Shown: positions 24,653 through 34,249 of the stretch, piece by piece
Numbering within the stretch: position 1 is the first letter of the stretch
Layout: the number at the start of each line of letters is the position of its first letter
Assembly: GCA_039923935.1 (NCBI GenBank)
Contig: JBDTBU010000248.1
Span: forward strand, 1 to 64,000
Length of the DNA: 64,000 nt
Source: Paraktedonobacter sp039923935
GTDB taxonomy: Bacteria; Chloroflexota; Ktedonobacteria; Ktedonobacterales; Ktedonobacteraceae
Reading direction: 5' to 3'
Program-made: the position numbers and the translations under genes
Notes under the pieces: model-generated
Seen by the model: only the letters and a program-made list of their open reading frames with translations
What the model was told of the DNA's origin: nothing
Databases searched by the model: none

Positions 24653-25043
24653 GTGGGATCTGGTCGGAGTCCAGACTATGATATGATGGGCTGGGTATCA
24701 TCGTCACGAAGAGAATGGCATCCGTTTGTGCCACGATGCTGTGCGGCACATGTGCCTCTACCTGGACGAGCATCCCTGCTTCCATCTGTATGCTCTCCCC
24801 GGCGGTAAAGAGGATGTGACCACGCACCACCTGGACCAGAATCTGGCTCGACGTATGATGCTCCTTCAACTGCTGTCCCGCTTTGAATGCAAAGAGGACG
24901 AGACGGGTGGTCCCACTGTCTGAGAGCACCTGGACAGATGGCCCTTCCTCACGGAAGTGGGCGAGTGTGCGCATGTCGAAGACGATCAGATGACCCCCTT
25001 CTTCTTGCTTCGTTGCTTCCGGTTTTTCTGGTAGCTGACTCAT
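24621..25043 (-). CDS. Cupin-domain protein
   Basis: A 140-residue protein with one cupin barrel. The two cupin motifs are recognisable: LFAFKAGQQLKEHHTSSQIL (motif 1 with paired histidines) and VQVEAHVPHSIVAQTDAI (motif 2 His). The stretch VVRGHILFTAGESIQMEAGM lies between them. The metal-binding set is incomplete, lacking the motif 1 glutamate pattern, so it may be a sensor or binding protein rather than a dioxygenase. The N-terminus holds a charged segment (EKPEATKQEEGG). It is third in a minus-strand run after the small membrane protein and the universal stress protein (84-bp gap), and probably shares their stress control. Confidence 0.82.
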   Translation of the reverse strand: MSQLPEKPEATKQEEGGHLIVFDMRTLAHFREEGPSVQVLSDSGTTRLVLFAFKAGQQLKEHHTSSQILVQVVRGHILFTAGESIQMEAGMLVQVEAHVPHSIVAQTDAILFVTMIPSPSYHSLDSDQIPRGPSETSVQS

Positions 25044-25127
25044 AGGTCTTTCTGCCTTTCATAATATGGGCGAGTGCTCGTGCGGCAGCATGCTGACGCC
25101 CCGTCCTCCTCACCCCACTCGCTCATT

Positions 25128-26093
25128 TCATCCTTTTTTCGGTGGCCGCACGATCAACATCGGCACTATCGCGCTGGTGAGGAGACGCTCTGTGACACTG
25201 CCCATTACCCAGCGTTCCAGCCCACCCCGGCCATGAGTGGAAAGGGCAATCAGGTTGCACCTACTAACACCCTCGGCTTCTTTTCCCTCTCCTCCGTGCT
25301 CCGCCAGATGGAGCAGGGCGCTGGAAACATCTTTTTCCAGTTCGACAGAGGATGTAATGGAGAGCTTGAGGTCTTGTATGGTCGTCTGCAAGCGCTCAGT
25401 CACTTGCGCCAGGTAGGTTCTGGCATGCTGGACAGCCTCTTCATTGCGTTCACTGACAAAGCCCTCTTCTGCCGTTGCTGGGAAGATCTTCACGACCTGG
25501 GCCAGGTGCAGTGCTCCCGGAGCAGAGGCAGCCAGGGCCGTGACCAGGTGTGCCGCTGGGATGAGCGCGGCCTCGGCAAACTCCGAGCCATCCAACGCGA
25601 CGAGCGCATAGGGCGGTCGCGCGGGATCTGTGTTTGACAGCAGGGAAGCAGGTTCGCTCTCAGGCAGAACGAGAGTAGGTATCGTACTTTCATGGGCCAG
25701 GGTGTGCGCGACACTGCCCAGCATCCAACGTATGAAGCCAGTTCTGCCATGACTGCATAGCACGATGAGGTCAACCCCTTGTGACTCGGCAGTAGCGAGG
25801 ATGGACTGAGCAGGAAGTCCAATCATGGCCTCGGTGGTCGTGTGTATTCCTATCAGCACCGATGATGCGGCAACAGTGTTGAGATAGTTCGTCGCTTGAG
25901 CCATCTCCGTTTCGACCGATTGTTCTGGCACAAATAAAACGGGTGGCATTCCTCCATAATAGGGAACAACAATCTTGATCACTTGCAGGATATGAATCGA
26001 GCCGCCTGAGGCCTGTGCGAGACGTGCCGCCACTGGCAGCGCCTGCTCTGCACGAGGCGAGCCATCCAACGGGACGAGTATTCGTTTAAACAC
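25128..26093 (-). CDS. Tandem universal stress protein (two UspA domains)
   Basis: A 321-residue protein of two UspA folds. Domain 1 begins FKRILVPLDGSPRAEQALPV and ends with the ATP-binding type motif LCSHGRTGFIRWMLGSVAHT. Domain 2 begins PYALVALDGSEFAEAALIPA and ends with LSTHGRGGLERWVMGSVTER. Both carry the G-2x-G-9x-G(S/T) pattern of ATP-binding Usps. A hydrophilic linker with EGGEGKEAEG lies in domain 2. It is a cytoplasmic stress or energy-state protein, the kind that accompanies phosphoketolase, acetate kinase and Hsp20 genes in oxygen-limitation regulons. A truncated relative lies at 34518-34800. The start codon ATG 26093 follows an AAAGGAG site. Confidence 0.93.
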   Translation of the reverse strand: MFKRILVPLDGSPRAEQALPVAARLAQASGGSIHILQVIKIVVPYYGGMPPVLFVPEQSVETEMAQATNYLNTVAASSVLIGIHTTTEAMIGLPAQSILATAESQGVDLIVLCSHGRTGFIRWMLGSVAHTLAHESTIPTLVLPESEPASLLSNTDPARPPYALVALDGSEFAEAALIPAAHLVTALAASAPGALHLAQVVKIFPATAEEGFVSERNEEAVQHARTYLAQVTERLQTTIQDLKLSITSSVELEKDVSSALLHLAEHGGEGKEAEGVSRCNLIALSTHGRGGLERWVMGSVTERLLTSAIVPMLIVRPPKKG

Positions 26094-26191
26094 GATAATG
26101 CTCCTTTGTAGATGAACGATACATTCCTAAACAACGCTCCAGAGCCTCTCACGAGATTTCTGCGTCATGTGTTCCTCCATCGAAGAGTCTT

Positions 26192-26326
26192 TCACCAACT
26201 GGTCTTTCGATTATGCAACCAGCGAATCATTGCCAGGACAAGGACGACAAGAAGCACAATCCAGAGGGTCGAACTGAGCAGCATCAGCGTCATACTCAGC
26301 CAACTCAAACCATATCCCCCCATCAT
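26192..26326 (-). CDS. Small single-pass membrane protein (44 residues)
   Basis: An unrecognised short gene on the minus strand beginning with ATG at 26326 and ending at TGA 26192. A GAGGAT ribosome site lies about 9 nt upstream. The product starts MMGGYGLSWLSMTLML and continues as a single hydrophobic helix (LWIVLLVVLVLAMIRWL), then ends in the positively charged NRKTSW. This is the layout of small membrane proteins often found next to universal stress protein or SHOCT-domain genes. It is 98 bp upstream of the tandem universal stress protein and probably in its operon. The function is unknown. Confidence 0.6.
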   Translation of the reverse strand: MMGGYGLSWLSMTLMLLSSTLWIVLLVVLVLAMIRWLHNRKTSW

Positions 26327-26782
26327 AGGAGTATCCTCACTTTCGTACATGCAAAATCCTTCCCTGTCCTGCTAAGAGAACGATGCTCAATGGACCAGGG
26401 AGGGCAAAAGATGTATCGAGTAGTAGCACAATGCGTCAAGAGGGAACTGTAACGAGGAACAGCCCTGTTCCTGATCTCGTTGTCTGGCAGTAGTGCTCTG
26501 TAGTCTAAAAAGAAAAGAAGTCAGATCTCAGATGAACAAGCCGTTTGAGGAAACGATGCGCTTGTTCAATGGGTGTGTTGCGAGACAGATAGATCTGAAT
26601 GTTCTCTTTCTCACCATCAGGTGGAGTTGCCTATTCTGAGCATCAAGGCTGGTACGCAGCACACCTCGAAAACGTTTCAGAAGGTGGAGAAACACAGCAA
26701 TGTGCTGGTCCTAGCCTCTTCAAGACCTTCCTCACTAGATTCTCGTTTTCTTCTTCTCTCAACAAAATGGTATGGAAAAATG
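26327..26782. other. Intergenic stretch with one hairpin
   Basis: 456 bp between acetate kinase and the small membrane protein. The only structure seen is an inverted repeat GAACAAGC...GCTTGTTC (26532-26567) that could terminate the acetate-kinase transcript. No credible gene was found; open frames here are short and lack ribosome sites. Confidence 0.45.
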
Positions 26783-27988
26783 TTATGACCCCGTAAGCTG
26801 CCAGCACTCGTTAGCAATAGCCCAATCTTCCTCGGCGTGGATAACCAGCACTGGCACACGTGAACTGGACGTTGCAATATCCTGGTCGCCTGCTGCTGCG
26901 GTGTTTTTCTGCATGTCAAGAGACACCCCAAGAAATGCAAGCGTCTCACACATTGCAGCTCGAACATCTGGCGCGTTTTCACCAACACCACCAGTAAAAA
27001 CCAGCGCGTCCAGCCCTCCCAGGACAGCGACCATCGCGCCTAGGCATTCGCGTAGCCGGTGAACATACATCTCGAAGGCAAGGGTGGCACGCGTGTCACC
27101 CTCTTTGCGTGCCTGTAAAATGTCACGCATATCCCCAGATCGTCCTGCGATCCCCTTGAGACCAGACTGGTGATTGAGCGTCTCGTCCAGTTGTTGCGGT
27201 GTTACGTTGGTATGTTGGAGCAAGTATAGCAGAAGACCAGGATCAAGCGACCCTGAACGACTCCCCATCATTAGTCCCTCTAAAGGAGTCAAGCCCATCG
27301 TTGTATCGATACTCCACCCGTGGCGAATAGCGGCCAACGAACAGCCGTAGCCGAGGTGGCAGGTGACCAGCTTCAGTTGCTTGAGATCGCGCCCTAAGAG
27401 CCGAGCAGTTCGATGTGCACAATACTGATGATTGATGCCATGAAAGCCATAGCGCTGGAGACCCTGCTCATACCAGGCATAAGGACCAGGGTAGACAATT
27501 GCTGGCAGGGGGAGGGTACGATGAAAGGCAGTGTCGAAGACTGCGACCTGTTTGGCTCCAGGAAGCAGTTCTTCGCCAACCCGCATTCCTTCCAGATTGA
27601 CTGGATTCTGCAAAGGAGCAAAGACCGCATATTCCTCTATCGCAGCTTTTACTTCTGTCGTTACCAGGGTGCTCTGGCGATACGCAGGACCTCCATGTAC
27701 GACGCGATGCCCAATAACATCGATCTCTTCAGGATGTTCCAGCACACGTCCGGGTCCACTCCAGAGCGTGCCCAGCACCTGTTTGAGGGCATTGGCATGC
27801 GAGGTTGAGGGCAGACGCTGATGTCCAGGTGTTTGGTGCTGATTATGCCTCGACGTTCCTGCTCTGTTTGTCCAATCAATACTTGTTTCCCACAAGGGAG
27901 CCAGAGGATCTTTTGGCAACGTATCCCCCAATTCATAGAGGCTGATCTTCTGGCTGCTTGATCCAGCATTGAGAACTAACACCTTCAT
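26783..27988 (-). CDS. ackA: Acetate kinase
   Basis: Interconverts acetyl phosphate + ADP and acetate + ATP. The 401-residue ASKHA-fold protein starts MKVLVLNAGSSSQKISLYEL (phosphate-1 Asn and Ser) and has GHRVVHGGPAYRQSTLVT, VAVFDTAFHRTLP (catalytic Asp), YGFHGINHQYCAHRTARL and VTCHLGYGCSLAAIRHG, with VFTGGVGENAPDVRAAMCET near the end. All family signatures are present. It lies downstream of phosphoketolase on the same strand, so it would harvest the acetyl phosphate made by that enzyme as ATP. Only the aldolase remnant separates them. It may use its own promoter, as ~90 bp precede the ATG. Confidence 0.96.
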   Translation of the reverse strand: MKVLVLNAGSSSQKISLYELGDTLPKDPLAPLWETSIDWTNRAGTSRHNQHQTPGHQRLPSTSHANALKQVLGTLWSGPGRVLEHPEEIDVIGHRVVHGGPAYRQSTLVTTEVKAAIEEYAVFAPLQNPVNLEGMRVGEELLPGAKQVAVFDTAFHRTLPLPAIVYPGPYAWYEQGLQRYGFHGINHQYCAHRTARLLGRDLKQLKLVTCHLGYGCSLAAIRHGWSIDTTMGLTPLEGLMMGSRSGSLDPGLLLYLLQHTNVTPQQLDETLNHQSGLKGIAGRSGDMRDILQARKEGDTRATLAFEMYVHRLRECLGAMVAVLGGLDALVFTGGVGENAPDVRAAMCETLAFLGVSLDMQKNTAAAGDQDIATSSSRVPVLVIHAEEDWAIANECWQLTGS

Positions 27989-28076
27989 TACAATCCTTCT
28001 CTTTCTTTATTCTTTATGCAAGCATGCCACTTTTGTTCATTCGTTCCCTGAATAATCCAGGTTGCGTTTCATCCAG

Positions 28077-28214
28077 TCACGTACTTCCGGCGCGACCCCT
28101 ACTGTTTCCAATAGCTCTTTTGTGAGAGGTTGGATTGTTTTCGTCCATCGCGAGCAAACCCTTGTCATCTGCGATCAGCGCCCTCGTGGTGTTTCCCCAT
28201 GTGTGCACACTCAT
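28077..28214 (-). pseudogene. Class I fructose-bisphosphate aldolase N-terminal remnant
   Basis: The ATG at 28214 overlaps the phosphoketolase stop in an ATGA, as a coupled operon gene would. It encodes TTRALIADDKGLLAMDENNP then TSHKRAIG, the unmistakable start of class I fructose-1,6-bisphosphate aldolase. After ~35 codons homology stops and the frame ends at 28077. A second frame (KELLETVGVAPEVRDWMKRN, to about 28045) may be the tail of another lost gene that I cannot identify. The catalytic lysine region is missing, so the gene is dead. It implies a former xfp-aldolase operon. Confidence 0.7.
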
Positions 28215-30601
28215 CTGGTGTTTTTCCAGATCCAATGCTCGACTTCTGGTAAATCCTCGCCGTGTTCGTCAATGTACAATTTATGTTCGATGAGCTTGTC
28301 TTGCATCATTTGCTTCAGATAGGCACCCTTCGCACCCACCTGTGGCACGCGATCAATCACGTCTTGCACTAGGTGGAACCGGTCGATGGCGTTCTGAACC
28401 CGCATATCAAAGCGCGTTGTGATCGTCCCCTCCTCTTTGTAACCACGGACATGCAGATTGCGGTTGGTTCGGCGGTAGGTCAGGCGGTGAATCAACCAGG
28501 GATAGCCATGGAAGTTGAAAATGATGTGTTTGTCTGTTGTGAAGAGCGAGTCGTAATCCTTTTCCTGTAACCCGTGCGAGTGTTCCGAGTTGGATTCCAG
28601 CTTCATGAGATCCACGACATTGATGACCCGGATTTTCAGCTCAGGCAGATGCTCGCGCAGGAGCGAAACAGCGGCCAAAACCTCCAGCGTTGGCGTGTCT
28701 CCGCAACAGGCCATGACCACGTCCGGTTCGCTCCCCTGGTCGTTGCTCGCCCATTGCCAGATGCCGATGCCTTCCGTGCAATGCACAACGGCTTCGTCCA
28801 TGGTCAACCACTGGGGAAGCGGGTGTTTGCCTGCAACGACCACATTCACGTAGTGCCGACTGCGCAGACAATGATCAACAACAGACAGGAGACAATTTGC
28901 GTCAGGTGGAAGGTAGACGCGCACAATATCGGCCTTCTTGTTAATGACATGATCGAGAAAGCCGGGGTCTTGGTGGGTAAAGCCATTGTGATCCTGTTGC
29001 CAGACGTGGGAAGTGAGGAGAAAGTTGAGCGAGGAAATGTTCCGGCGCCAGGGCAGCTCTCGCGTCACTTTCAACCATTTGGCGTGCTGGCTGACCATCG
29101 AATCGATGATGCGAATAAACGCCTCATAACTATTGAACAGTCCGTGCCGCCCGGTCAGTAGATAGCCTTCCAGCCAGCCCTCGCATTGATTTTCGCTGAG
29201 CATCGAGTCCACCACGCGTCCAGTGGGCGCGAGGAATTCGTCATTTTTTTCTGCCTGGGCATCCCACTGACGATTGGTTCTTTCAAACACCGCTTCGAGC
29301 TGATTGGAGAGCGTCTCATCGGGACCAAAGATGCGGAAATTACGCTGCGCTTGATTCAGCGCTACCACCTCCCGCAAAAATGGACCCAGCACGGACGTAT
29401 CCTGTGCGACAACAGCGCCAGGCGAAGGCACATGTACTGCATGGACGCGAAAGCCCGGCATGTGCAAATCGTGGAGAAGCATTCCCCCATTGGTGTGGGG
29501 ATTGGCGCCCATCCGCCGGTCACCTGTGGGGGCAAGCGCAGCCAGTGTTGGGAGGAGACGGCCATTAGTATCGAACAATTCTTCTGCCTGGTAGCTTTTC
29601 ATCCAACGTTCGAGTTCCTGGATATGCTTGGGATGAGCGCGATCCACCAGAAGCGGCACCTGATGCGCTCGGAATGTCCCCTCAATTGGCAGGCCATCAA
29701 CCACTTTTGGTCCCGTCCACCCCTTTGGCGACTTGAGGACGATCATGGGCCAGCGCGGACGTGTGGGATCATTGGTGCTCCGTGCATTGTTTTGTATGCG
29801 TTTGATATCCTCAATCGCTCTTTCCAGCGTTGCTGCCATGAGCTGGTGCATCTTTTCCGGTTCATCACCTTCGACGAGGTACGGCATCCAACCGCATCCC
29901 CGGAGAAACTGTTCCAACTCCTCAGGCTCGATGCGTGCGAGAACTGTCGGGTTACTGATCTTGTAGCCATTGAGATGCAGGATGGGTAGGACGGCTCCAT
30001 CAGTAATCGGGTCAAGAAATTTATTCGAATGCCAGGAGGTCGCCAGAGAGGCCGTTTCAGCTTCACCATCACCGATGACACAGGCGACGATCAGGTCAGG
30101 ATTGTCGAACGCGGCCCCAAAGGCATGACTGAGCGAATACCCCAACTCCCCACCTTCGTGAATCGATCCTGGCGTCGTTGGTGCAACATGGCTCGAAATG
30201 CCGCCGGGAAACGAGAACTGCTTAAAGAGCTTTTTCAGCCCGGCTTCGTCCTGGGTTACGTCTGGATATACTTCACTCCAGGTGCCTTCGAGGTAGACAT
30301 TGCCTACAATTGCCGGTCCGCCGTGGCCTGGACCGGCGACATAGAACATATCCAGGTCATATTTCTTAATGACCCGGTTCAAATGCACGTAGATGAAGTT
30401 CTGTCCTGGGGTTGTACCCCAGTGTCCGACCACCAACGGTTTCACATGCGACAATTGCAGTGGTTCCTTGAGCAACGGATTGTCAGCCAGATAAATCTGT
30501 CCAACCGAGAGGTAGTTCGCGGCACGCCAATAGGCGTTCATCTTTTGCAACAGATCGGGCGACAATGGTTGATCTGTAAGATTCATAGTAGGTGTTTCCA
30601 T
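28211..30601 (-). CDS. xfp: Xylulose-5-phosphate/fructose-6-phosphate phosphoketolase
   Basis: TPP-dependent enzyme cleaving xylulose 5-phosphate or fructose 6-phosphate with phosphate to acetyl phosphate plus glyceraldehyde 3-phosphate or erythrose 4-phosphate. About 796 residues, normal length. Visible: VGHWGTTPGQNFIYVHLNR, VAGPGHGGPAIVGNVYLEGT, HEGGELGYSLSHAFGAAFDN, the TPP/Mg site VIGDGEAETASLATSWHSNK, GAVLPILHLNGYKISNPTV and the C-terminal FNFHGYPWLIHRLTYRRTN. The open frame extends to 30835, but ATG 30601 has a GGAG site and begins where the family begins. It sits between transaldolase and acetate kinase on one strand, forming a phosphoketolase shunt that yields ATP from sugar phosphates without oxygen. 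Confidence 0.97.
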   Translation of the reverse strand: METPTMNLTDQPLSPDLLQKMNAYWRAANYLSVGQIYLADNPLLKEPLQLSHVKPLVVGHWGTTPGQNFIYVHLNRVIKKYDLDMFYVAGPGHGGPAIVGNVYLEGTWSEVYPDVTQDEAGLKKLFKQFSFPGGISSHVAPTTPGSIHEGGELGYSLSHAFGAAFDNPDLIVACVIGDGEAETASLATSWHSNKFLDPITDGAVLPILHLNGYKISNPTVLARIEPEELEQFLRGCGWMPYLVEGDEPEKMHQLMAATLERAIEDIKRIQNNARSTNDPTRPRWPMIVLKSPKGWTGPKVVDGLPIEGTFRAHQVPLLVDRAHPKHIQELERWMKSYQAEELFDTNGRLLPTLAALAPTGDRRMGANPHTNGGMLLHDLHMPGFRVHAVHVPSPGAVVAQDTSVLGPFLREVVALNQAQRNFRIFGPDETLSNQLEAVFERTNRQWDAQAEKNDEFLAPTGRVVDSMLSENQCEGWLEGYLLTGRHGLFNSYEAFIRIIDSMVSQHAKWLKVTRELPWRRNISSLNFLLTSHVWQQDHNGFTHQDPGFLDHVINKKADIVRVYLPPDANCLLSVVDHCLRSRHYVNVVVAGKHPLPQWLTMDEAVVHCTEGIGIWQWASNDQGSEPDVVMACCGDTPTLEVLAAVSLLREHLPELKIRVINVVDLMKLESNSEHSHGLQEKDYDSLFTTDKHIIFNFHGYPWLIHRLTYRRTNRNLHVRGYKEEGTITTRFDMRVQNAIDRFHLVQDVIDRVPQVGAKGAYLKQMMQDKLIEHKLYIDEHGEDLPEVEHWIWKNTR

Positions 30602-30623
30602 AAGACATTTCTCCTTTGCAGTG

Positions 30624-31706
30624 TTACACCGATGTGAGCAGTTTGCTCTTTTCCGCGATACAGCCAAGCAAATCATTCCAGGAAGCGTCGAATGATGCCG
30701 CTCCTTCACGCTGCAGTTGTGCCGCGAGCGCATCATAGTCCACCCCAGCTTGTGCGAAGCGAGCGAGCAGTGCTTCCGCATGCCCACCATCTGCGGCAAG
30801 CATATCCCCGATCTCACCATGCTGAGCAAATGCAAGCAACGTCTGTTCGGGTACTGTATTTACTGTAAAAGGAGCGGCAAGGGCTTTGATGTACAGGACA
30901 TCGGATGCAGCGGGGTCCTTAGTGCCGGTACTGGCCCATAAGAGTCTCTGCGGCCTGGCTCCCGCATTTGCGAGCCGTAACCAGCGATCTGTGTCGAGCA
31001 GATCACGGTACGCTTTGTACGTACGACCAGCGACAGCGATTCCCAACTGATTCCGGATTTCCGCAGGCACCTTCCCCTCGACTGCTTTATCCCAACGACT
31101 CACAAAGATGGAGGCAACGGAATGCACAGCGGGGTTGAGGCCAGCAGCCATGCGCCGTTCGAGACCCCGCATATATGCCTCGGCGGCTACGATATACTGG
31201 TCGTGAGAGAACAGGAGCGTCACATTGACGGGAATACCAGCAAAGATGCTTTCTTCGATGGCCGCAAGTCCTTCCCTGGTTCCGGGAATTTTCAAAAACA
31301 GATTGGGTCGTGCTGCCCTGGCAGAGAGTTGTGCGGCTGCAATGCAGGTGCTTTTGGCATCATACGCCAGCAATGGCGAGACCTCCAGTGACACCCAGCC
31401 ATCAACGCCGTTTGTCGCATCGTGAATTGGGCGGAAGAGATCAGCCGCCTGGGTAATATCCTCCAATGCGAGTTCGAAGAAAAGGGCTTCCCCAGACTTC
31501 CCCTCAGCTCTCTTCTGACGAATGGCATCATCGTAGTCCTGGCTATTCTTCATAGCGTGATCGAAGATAGTGGGATTTGAGGTCAGCCCTGTAATCGAGA
31601 GATCAGCGATATACTGCTGGAGTGTGCCACTCGTCAGCAGATGCCGCGTGATGTTGTCGAGCCAGAGGCTCTGACCAGCGGCATGGAGTTGTTGTGTTGC
31701 TTTCAT
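30624..31706 (-). CDS. tal: Transaldolase
   Basis: Transfers a dihydroxyacetone unit between sedoheptulose 7-phosphate and glyceraldehyde 3-phosphate in the non-oxidative pentose phosphate pathway. About 360 residues, the long TalB-like actinobacterial/cyanobacterial class. Seen: SLWLDNITRHLLTSGTLQQY, ITGLTSNPTIFDHAMKNSQD, VSLEVSPLLAYDAKST, NLFLKIPGTREGLAAIEESI with the Schiff-base lysine, and INV-type strand GIPVNVTLLFSHDQYIVAAE. The ATG at 31706 (MKATQQL) is preferred to 31721. It ends 22 bp before phosphoketolase, clearly one operon; erythrose 4-phosphate from phosphoketolase is a transaldolase product or substrate, so both belong to the same shunt. Confidence 0.95.
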   Translation of the reverse strand: MKATQQLHAAGQSLWLDNITRHLLTSGTLQQYIADLSITGLTSNPTIFDHAMKNSQDYDDAIRQKRAEGKSGEALFFELALEDITQAADLFRPIHDATNGVDGWVSLEVSPLLAYDAKSTCIAAAQLSARAARPNLFLKIPGTREGLAAIEESIFAGIPVNVTLLFSHDQYIVAAEAYMRGLERRMAAGLNPAVHSVASIFVSRWDKAVEGKVPAEIRNQLGIAVAGRTYKAYRDLLDTDRWLRLANAGARPQRLLWASTGTKDPAASDVLYIKALAAPFTVNTVPEQTLLAFAQHGEIGDMLAADGGHAEALLARFAQAGVDYDALAAQLQREGAASFDASWNDLLGCIAEKSKLLTSV

Positions 31707-31735
31707 GATATATCCCTTCATTGTAGAGAAGTACC

Positions 31736-34249
31736 CTACGCTTTTTTGACGACTCTGTGCTTTCGAAACAGTGCCACTACTCCTGCCGGATGTCGATCAA
31801 GGATATGATAGACTACCAGTTTGAGGCGATCCTCCACCAGGAACCAGAACAGTGCGTAGCCCCAGACGAAGAGCGCCAACGTCCATCCAATTGGTGACAT
31901 AAAGAGTCCATACACGGTAATCAAGGTTGCGAGCAATTGCGTGCAGATGACCGCTATCAGGAGCACAGAGGCTGGTCGAATGGACCAGAACGGCCCACGT
32001 GTACGTGTGACAAAAATGGTCAGGTGTCCCGAAACGGACAGTTTTAAGTAGATCAAGGTTTGAATGAGGTCGCGGTTGAGATGAAAGACCGTGGTTGCTA
32101 GATACAACAGTCCGAACGTTTCGAGCACACCCAACAGCCCCAGCGTGCTTGCGAGACTCAATACCTTCGGCATATTCCAGGCTTCTGGTTTGTTCGAGTA
32201 ATGCACCCGATCATACGCGATTGACAAGATAGCCCCATCATTGAGGACCGCCAGCAGGACAATCATGATCGCGGTCACCGGGTAGAAATTGAATATCAGA
32301 ATGGACAGGGTCATGAACAGCAAGACACGAATGGTTTCCGTAATCCGATAGATTGCATAACTGTTCATACGTTGAAAGGTTTTGCGGCCCTCTTTGATTG
32401 CGTCAATGATGACGGAGAGACCAGGAGTCAGCAGGATCACGGAAGCCGCAGAACGAGCAGCATCGGTTGCGCCAGAAACAGCGATCCCCGCGTCTGCTTT
32501 CTTGAGCGCCGGGGCATCATTGACTCCGTCGCCAGTCATCCCGACAATGTGTCCTCGTTTTTGTAACGCTTCCACAATCGCATACTTATGCTCAGGGAAC
32601 ACCTGCGCGAAACCGTCGGCATGCTCAATCGTCTCAGCAAACTGATTCGCCTGATCGGTAGGCGTACTGGAAAACAGCGCGGCATCCTGAATGTGTGTCC
32701 CAAGCCCCAATTCACTGGAGATTTCTGTCGCGATGGCGAGTTGATCCCCGGTGACCATCTTGATCTGGACTCCCATCTTTTTGGCCGTGGCAACGGTCGC
32801 TTTGGAGTCATCTCTCAGAGGGTCATACAAGGGGAGGACACCCAGCACCTGCCACTGTTGCTCATCCATGCGTGCCACTCCTAATGCACGGTATCCCCGC
32901 TGCGCAAAATCATGGATGGCCTGATCTACCTGCGCCTGGCTCTTTTCTGGGGCAGCAGAAAGTGCCTGGATCACCTGAGGAGCTCCTTTGGCGACGCGGA
33001 ACGTCTGTCCATTGGGCCCTTTCACCGTCGCTTCTGTCCGCTTGTGGACGGGATCAAATGGCTGGAAGTGCGTGACTTGGTAGTGTTGAGAAATATCTTG
33101 CTGTTGCTCTTTTGCGACGCCGCCCAGGATGGCCATATCGATAGGGTCCTGACCTTCGCTGCGTGATGCCAATGCCGCCGCAAAGATCACCTGATGCGGA
33201 TCGGTTGCCGTCACGCACGACGGCGTTCCCAGGACCAGTTTATTCTGCGTTAAGGTGCCCGTTTTATCCGAACAAAGCACATCGATCCCCGCGAGTTCCT
33301 CAATGGCCGCGAGTCGGCTCACCACCGCCTGTTTGTGGGCCAGAATCCGCGCACCTACTGCCATGGTCACGGACAACACCGTGGGCATCGCGACGGGAAC
33401 TGCCGCAATGGTCAACACCAGGGCAAATTGGAGTGTGGTGAGAAGATCATCGTGCCGGATGAGAGCCGCTATCAGGATCAGGATCACGAGGGACACGGCG
33501 AGCACGATGAGATAATCCCCAATCTTCAGGACCGCGCGTTGGAAATGGCTGGTGGTGTGGGCCTTCTCCACGAGCTTGGCTGTTGCCCCAAAGTAGGTGT
33601 CCTGCCCCGTCGCATACACCAAGGCATCCATTTCTCCCCGTTTCACAAGAGCGCCAGAGTAGACGTTTTCGCCCACCTTGCGCGTCACAGGTAAGGACTC
33701 ACCGGTCAGCGCGGACTGATCTACCTCAATGGGATCACCCTCCAGCAATCTGGCATCGGCTGGTATGATCTCTCCGATGTCTAGATGGACCCTATCACCG
33801 GGCGCTAACTCACGCGATGGGAGTGTGACCCAGGCACCGTCTCGCTTCACGCGAGCGTGCAGTGCCAGATGCTTCTTGAGTGCTGCAATGGTCGTGTTGG
33901 CCTGGTACTCCTCCCAGAAGCCCACTGCGGCGTTCATCACTAACAGGACCAGGATGATGACAAAGTCAGCCCAGTGTCGTATCACCAGGGAGAGGATGGC
34001 AGCTATCTCAATCATCCAGGGAATAGGCCCCCAGAAGGAGGCGAACAGACGCAGGAAAGGGTTCACACGCTTTTCTGCGAGTTCATTGTACCCGTCGTGA
34101 TCCAGTCGTTTTGTTGCTTCAGCAGCGCTCAAGCCATCCAGCGTTGCAGCAAGATGGGCTTGCAACTCAGTCAACGAGAGGGAGGTAATCGCTGCCTGTT
34201 TCGTAGAGGGTCTGGATTTCGCGTGTTGTGAGGGGCTGGTCATGGTCAT
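31736..34249 (-). CDS. Plasma-membrane-type proton-translocating P-type ATPase (P3A-like)
   Basis: An ~837-residue P-type ATPase of the proton-efflux class. Order of parts: an N-terminal cytoplasmic segment, TM1-2 (WGPIPWMIEIAAILSLVIRH), actuator motif VDQSALTGESLPVTR (TGES), TM4 LTIAAVPVAMPTVLSVTMAV, phosphorylation site VLCSDKTGTLTQNKL, nucleotide-binding KGAPQVIQAL, hinge MTGDGVNDAPALKKADAGIA, then TM5-10. The AVPVAMP in TM4 and the lack of metal-binding CPx motifs point to H+ transport. The frame is open to 34390, but ATG 34249 has an AGGAG site. First gene of the tal-xfp-ackA strand, 30 bp upstream of tal: pumping protons at ATP cost, it would guard pH when acetate is produced. Confidence 0.93.
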   Translation of the reverse strand: MTMTSPSQHAKSRPSTKQAAITSLSLTELQAHLAATLDGLSAAEATKRLDHDGYNELAEKRVNPFLRLFASFWGPIPWMIEIAAILSLVIRHWADFVIILVLLVMNAAVGFWEEYQANTTIAALKKHLALHARVKRDGAWVTLPSRELAPGDRVHLDIGEIIPADARLLEGDPIEVDQSALTGESLPVTRKVGENVYSGALVKRGEMDALVYATGQDTYFGATAKLVEKAHTTSHFQRAVLKIGDYLIVLAVSLVILILIAALIRHDDLLTTLQFALVLTIAAVPVAMPTVLSVTMAVGARILAHKQAVVSRLAAIEELAGIDVLCSDKTGTLTQNKLVLGTPSCVTATDPHQVIFAAALASRSEGQDPIDMAILGGVAKEQQQDISQHYQVTHFQPFDPVHKRTEATVKGPNGQTFRVAKGAPQVIQALSAAPEKSQAQVDQAIHDFAQRGYRALGVARMDEQQWQVLGVLPLYDPLRDDSKATVATAKKMGVQIKMVTGDQLAIATEISSELGLGTHIQDAALFSSTPTDQANQFAETIEHADGFAQVFPEHKYAIVEALQKRGHIVGMTGDGVNDAPALKKADAGIAVSGATDAARSAASVILLTPGLSVIIDAIKEGRKTFQRMNSYAIYRITETIRVLLFMTLSILIFNFYPVTAIMIVLLAVLNDGAILSIAYDRVHYSNKPEAWNMPKVLSLASTLGLLGVLETFGLLYLATTVFHLNRDLIQTLIYLKLSVSGHLTIFVTRTRGPFWSIRPASVLLIAVICTQLLATLITVYGLFMSPIGWTLALFVWGYALFWFLVEDRLKLVVYHILDRHPAGVVALFRKHRVVKKA

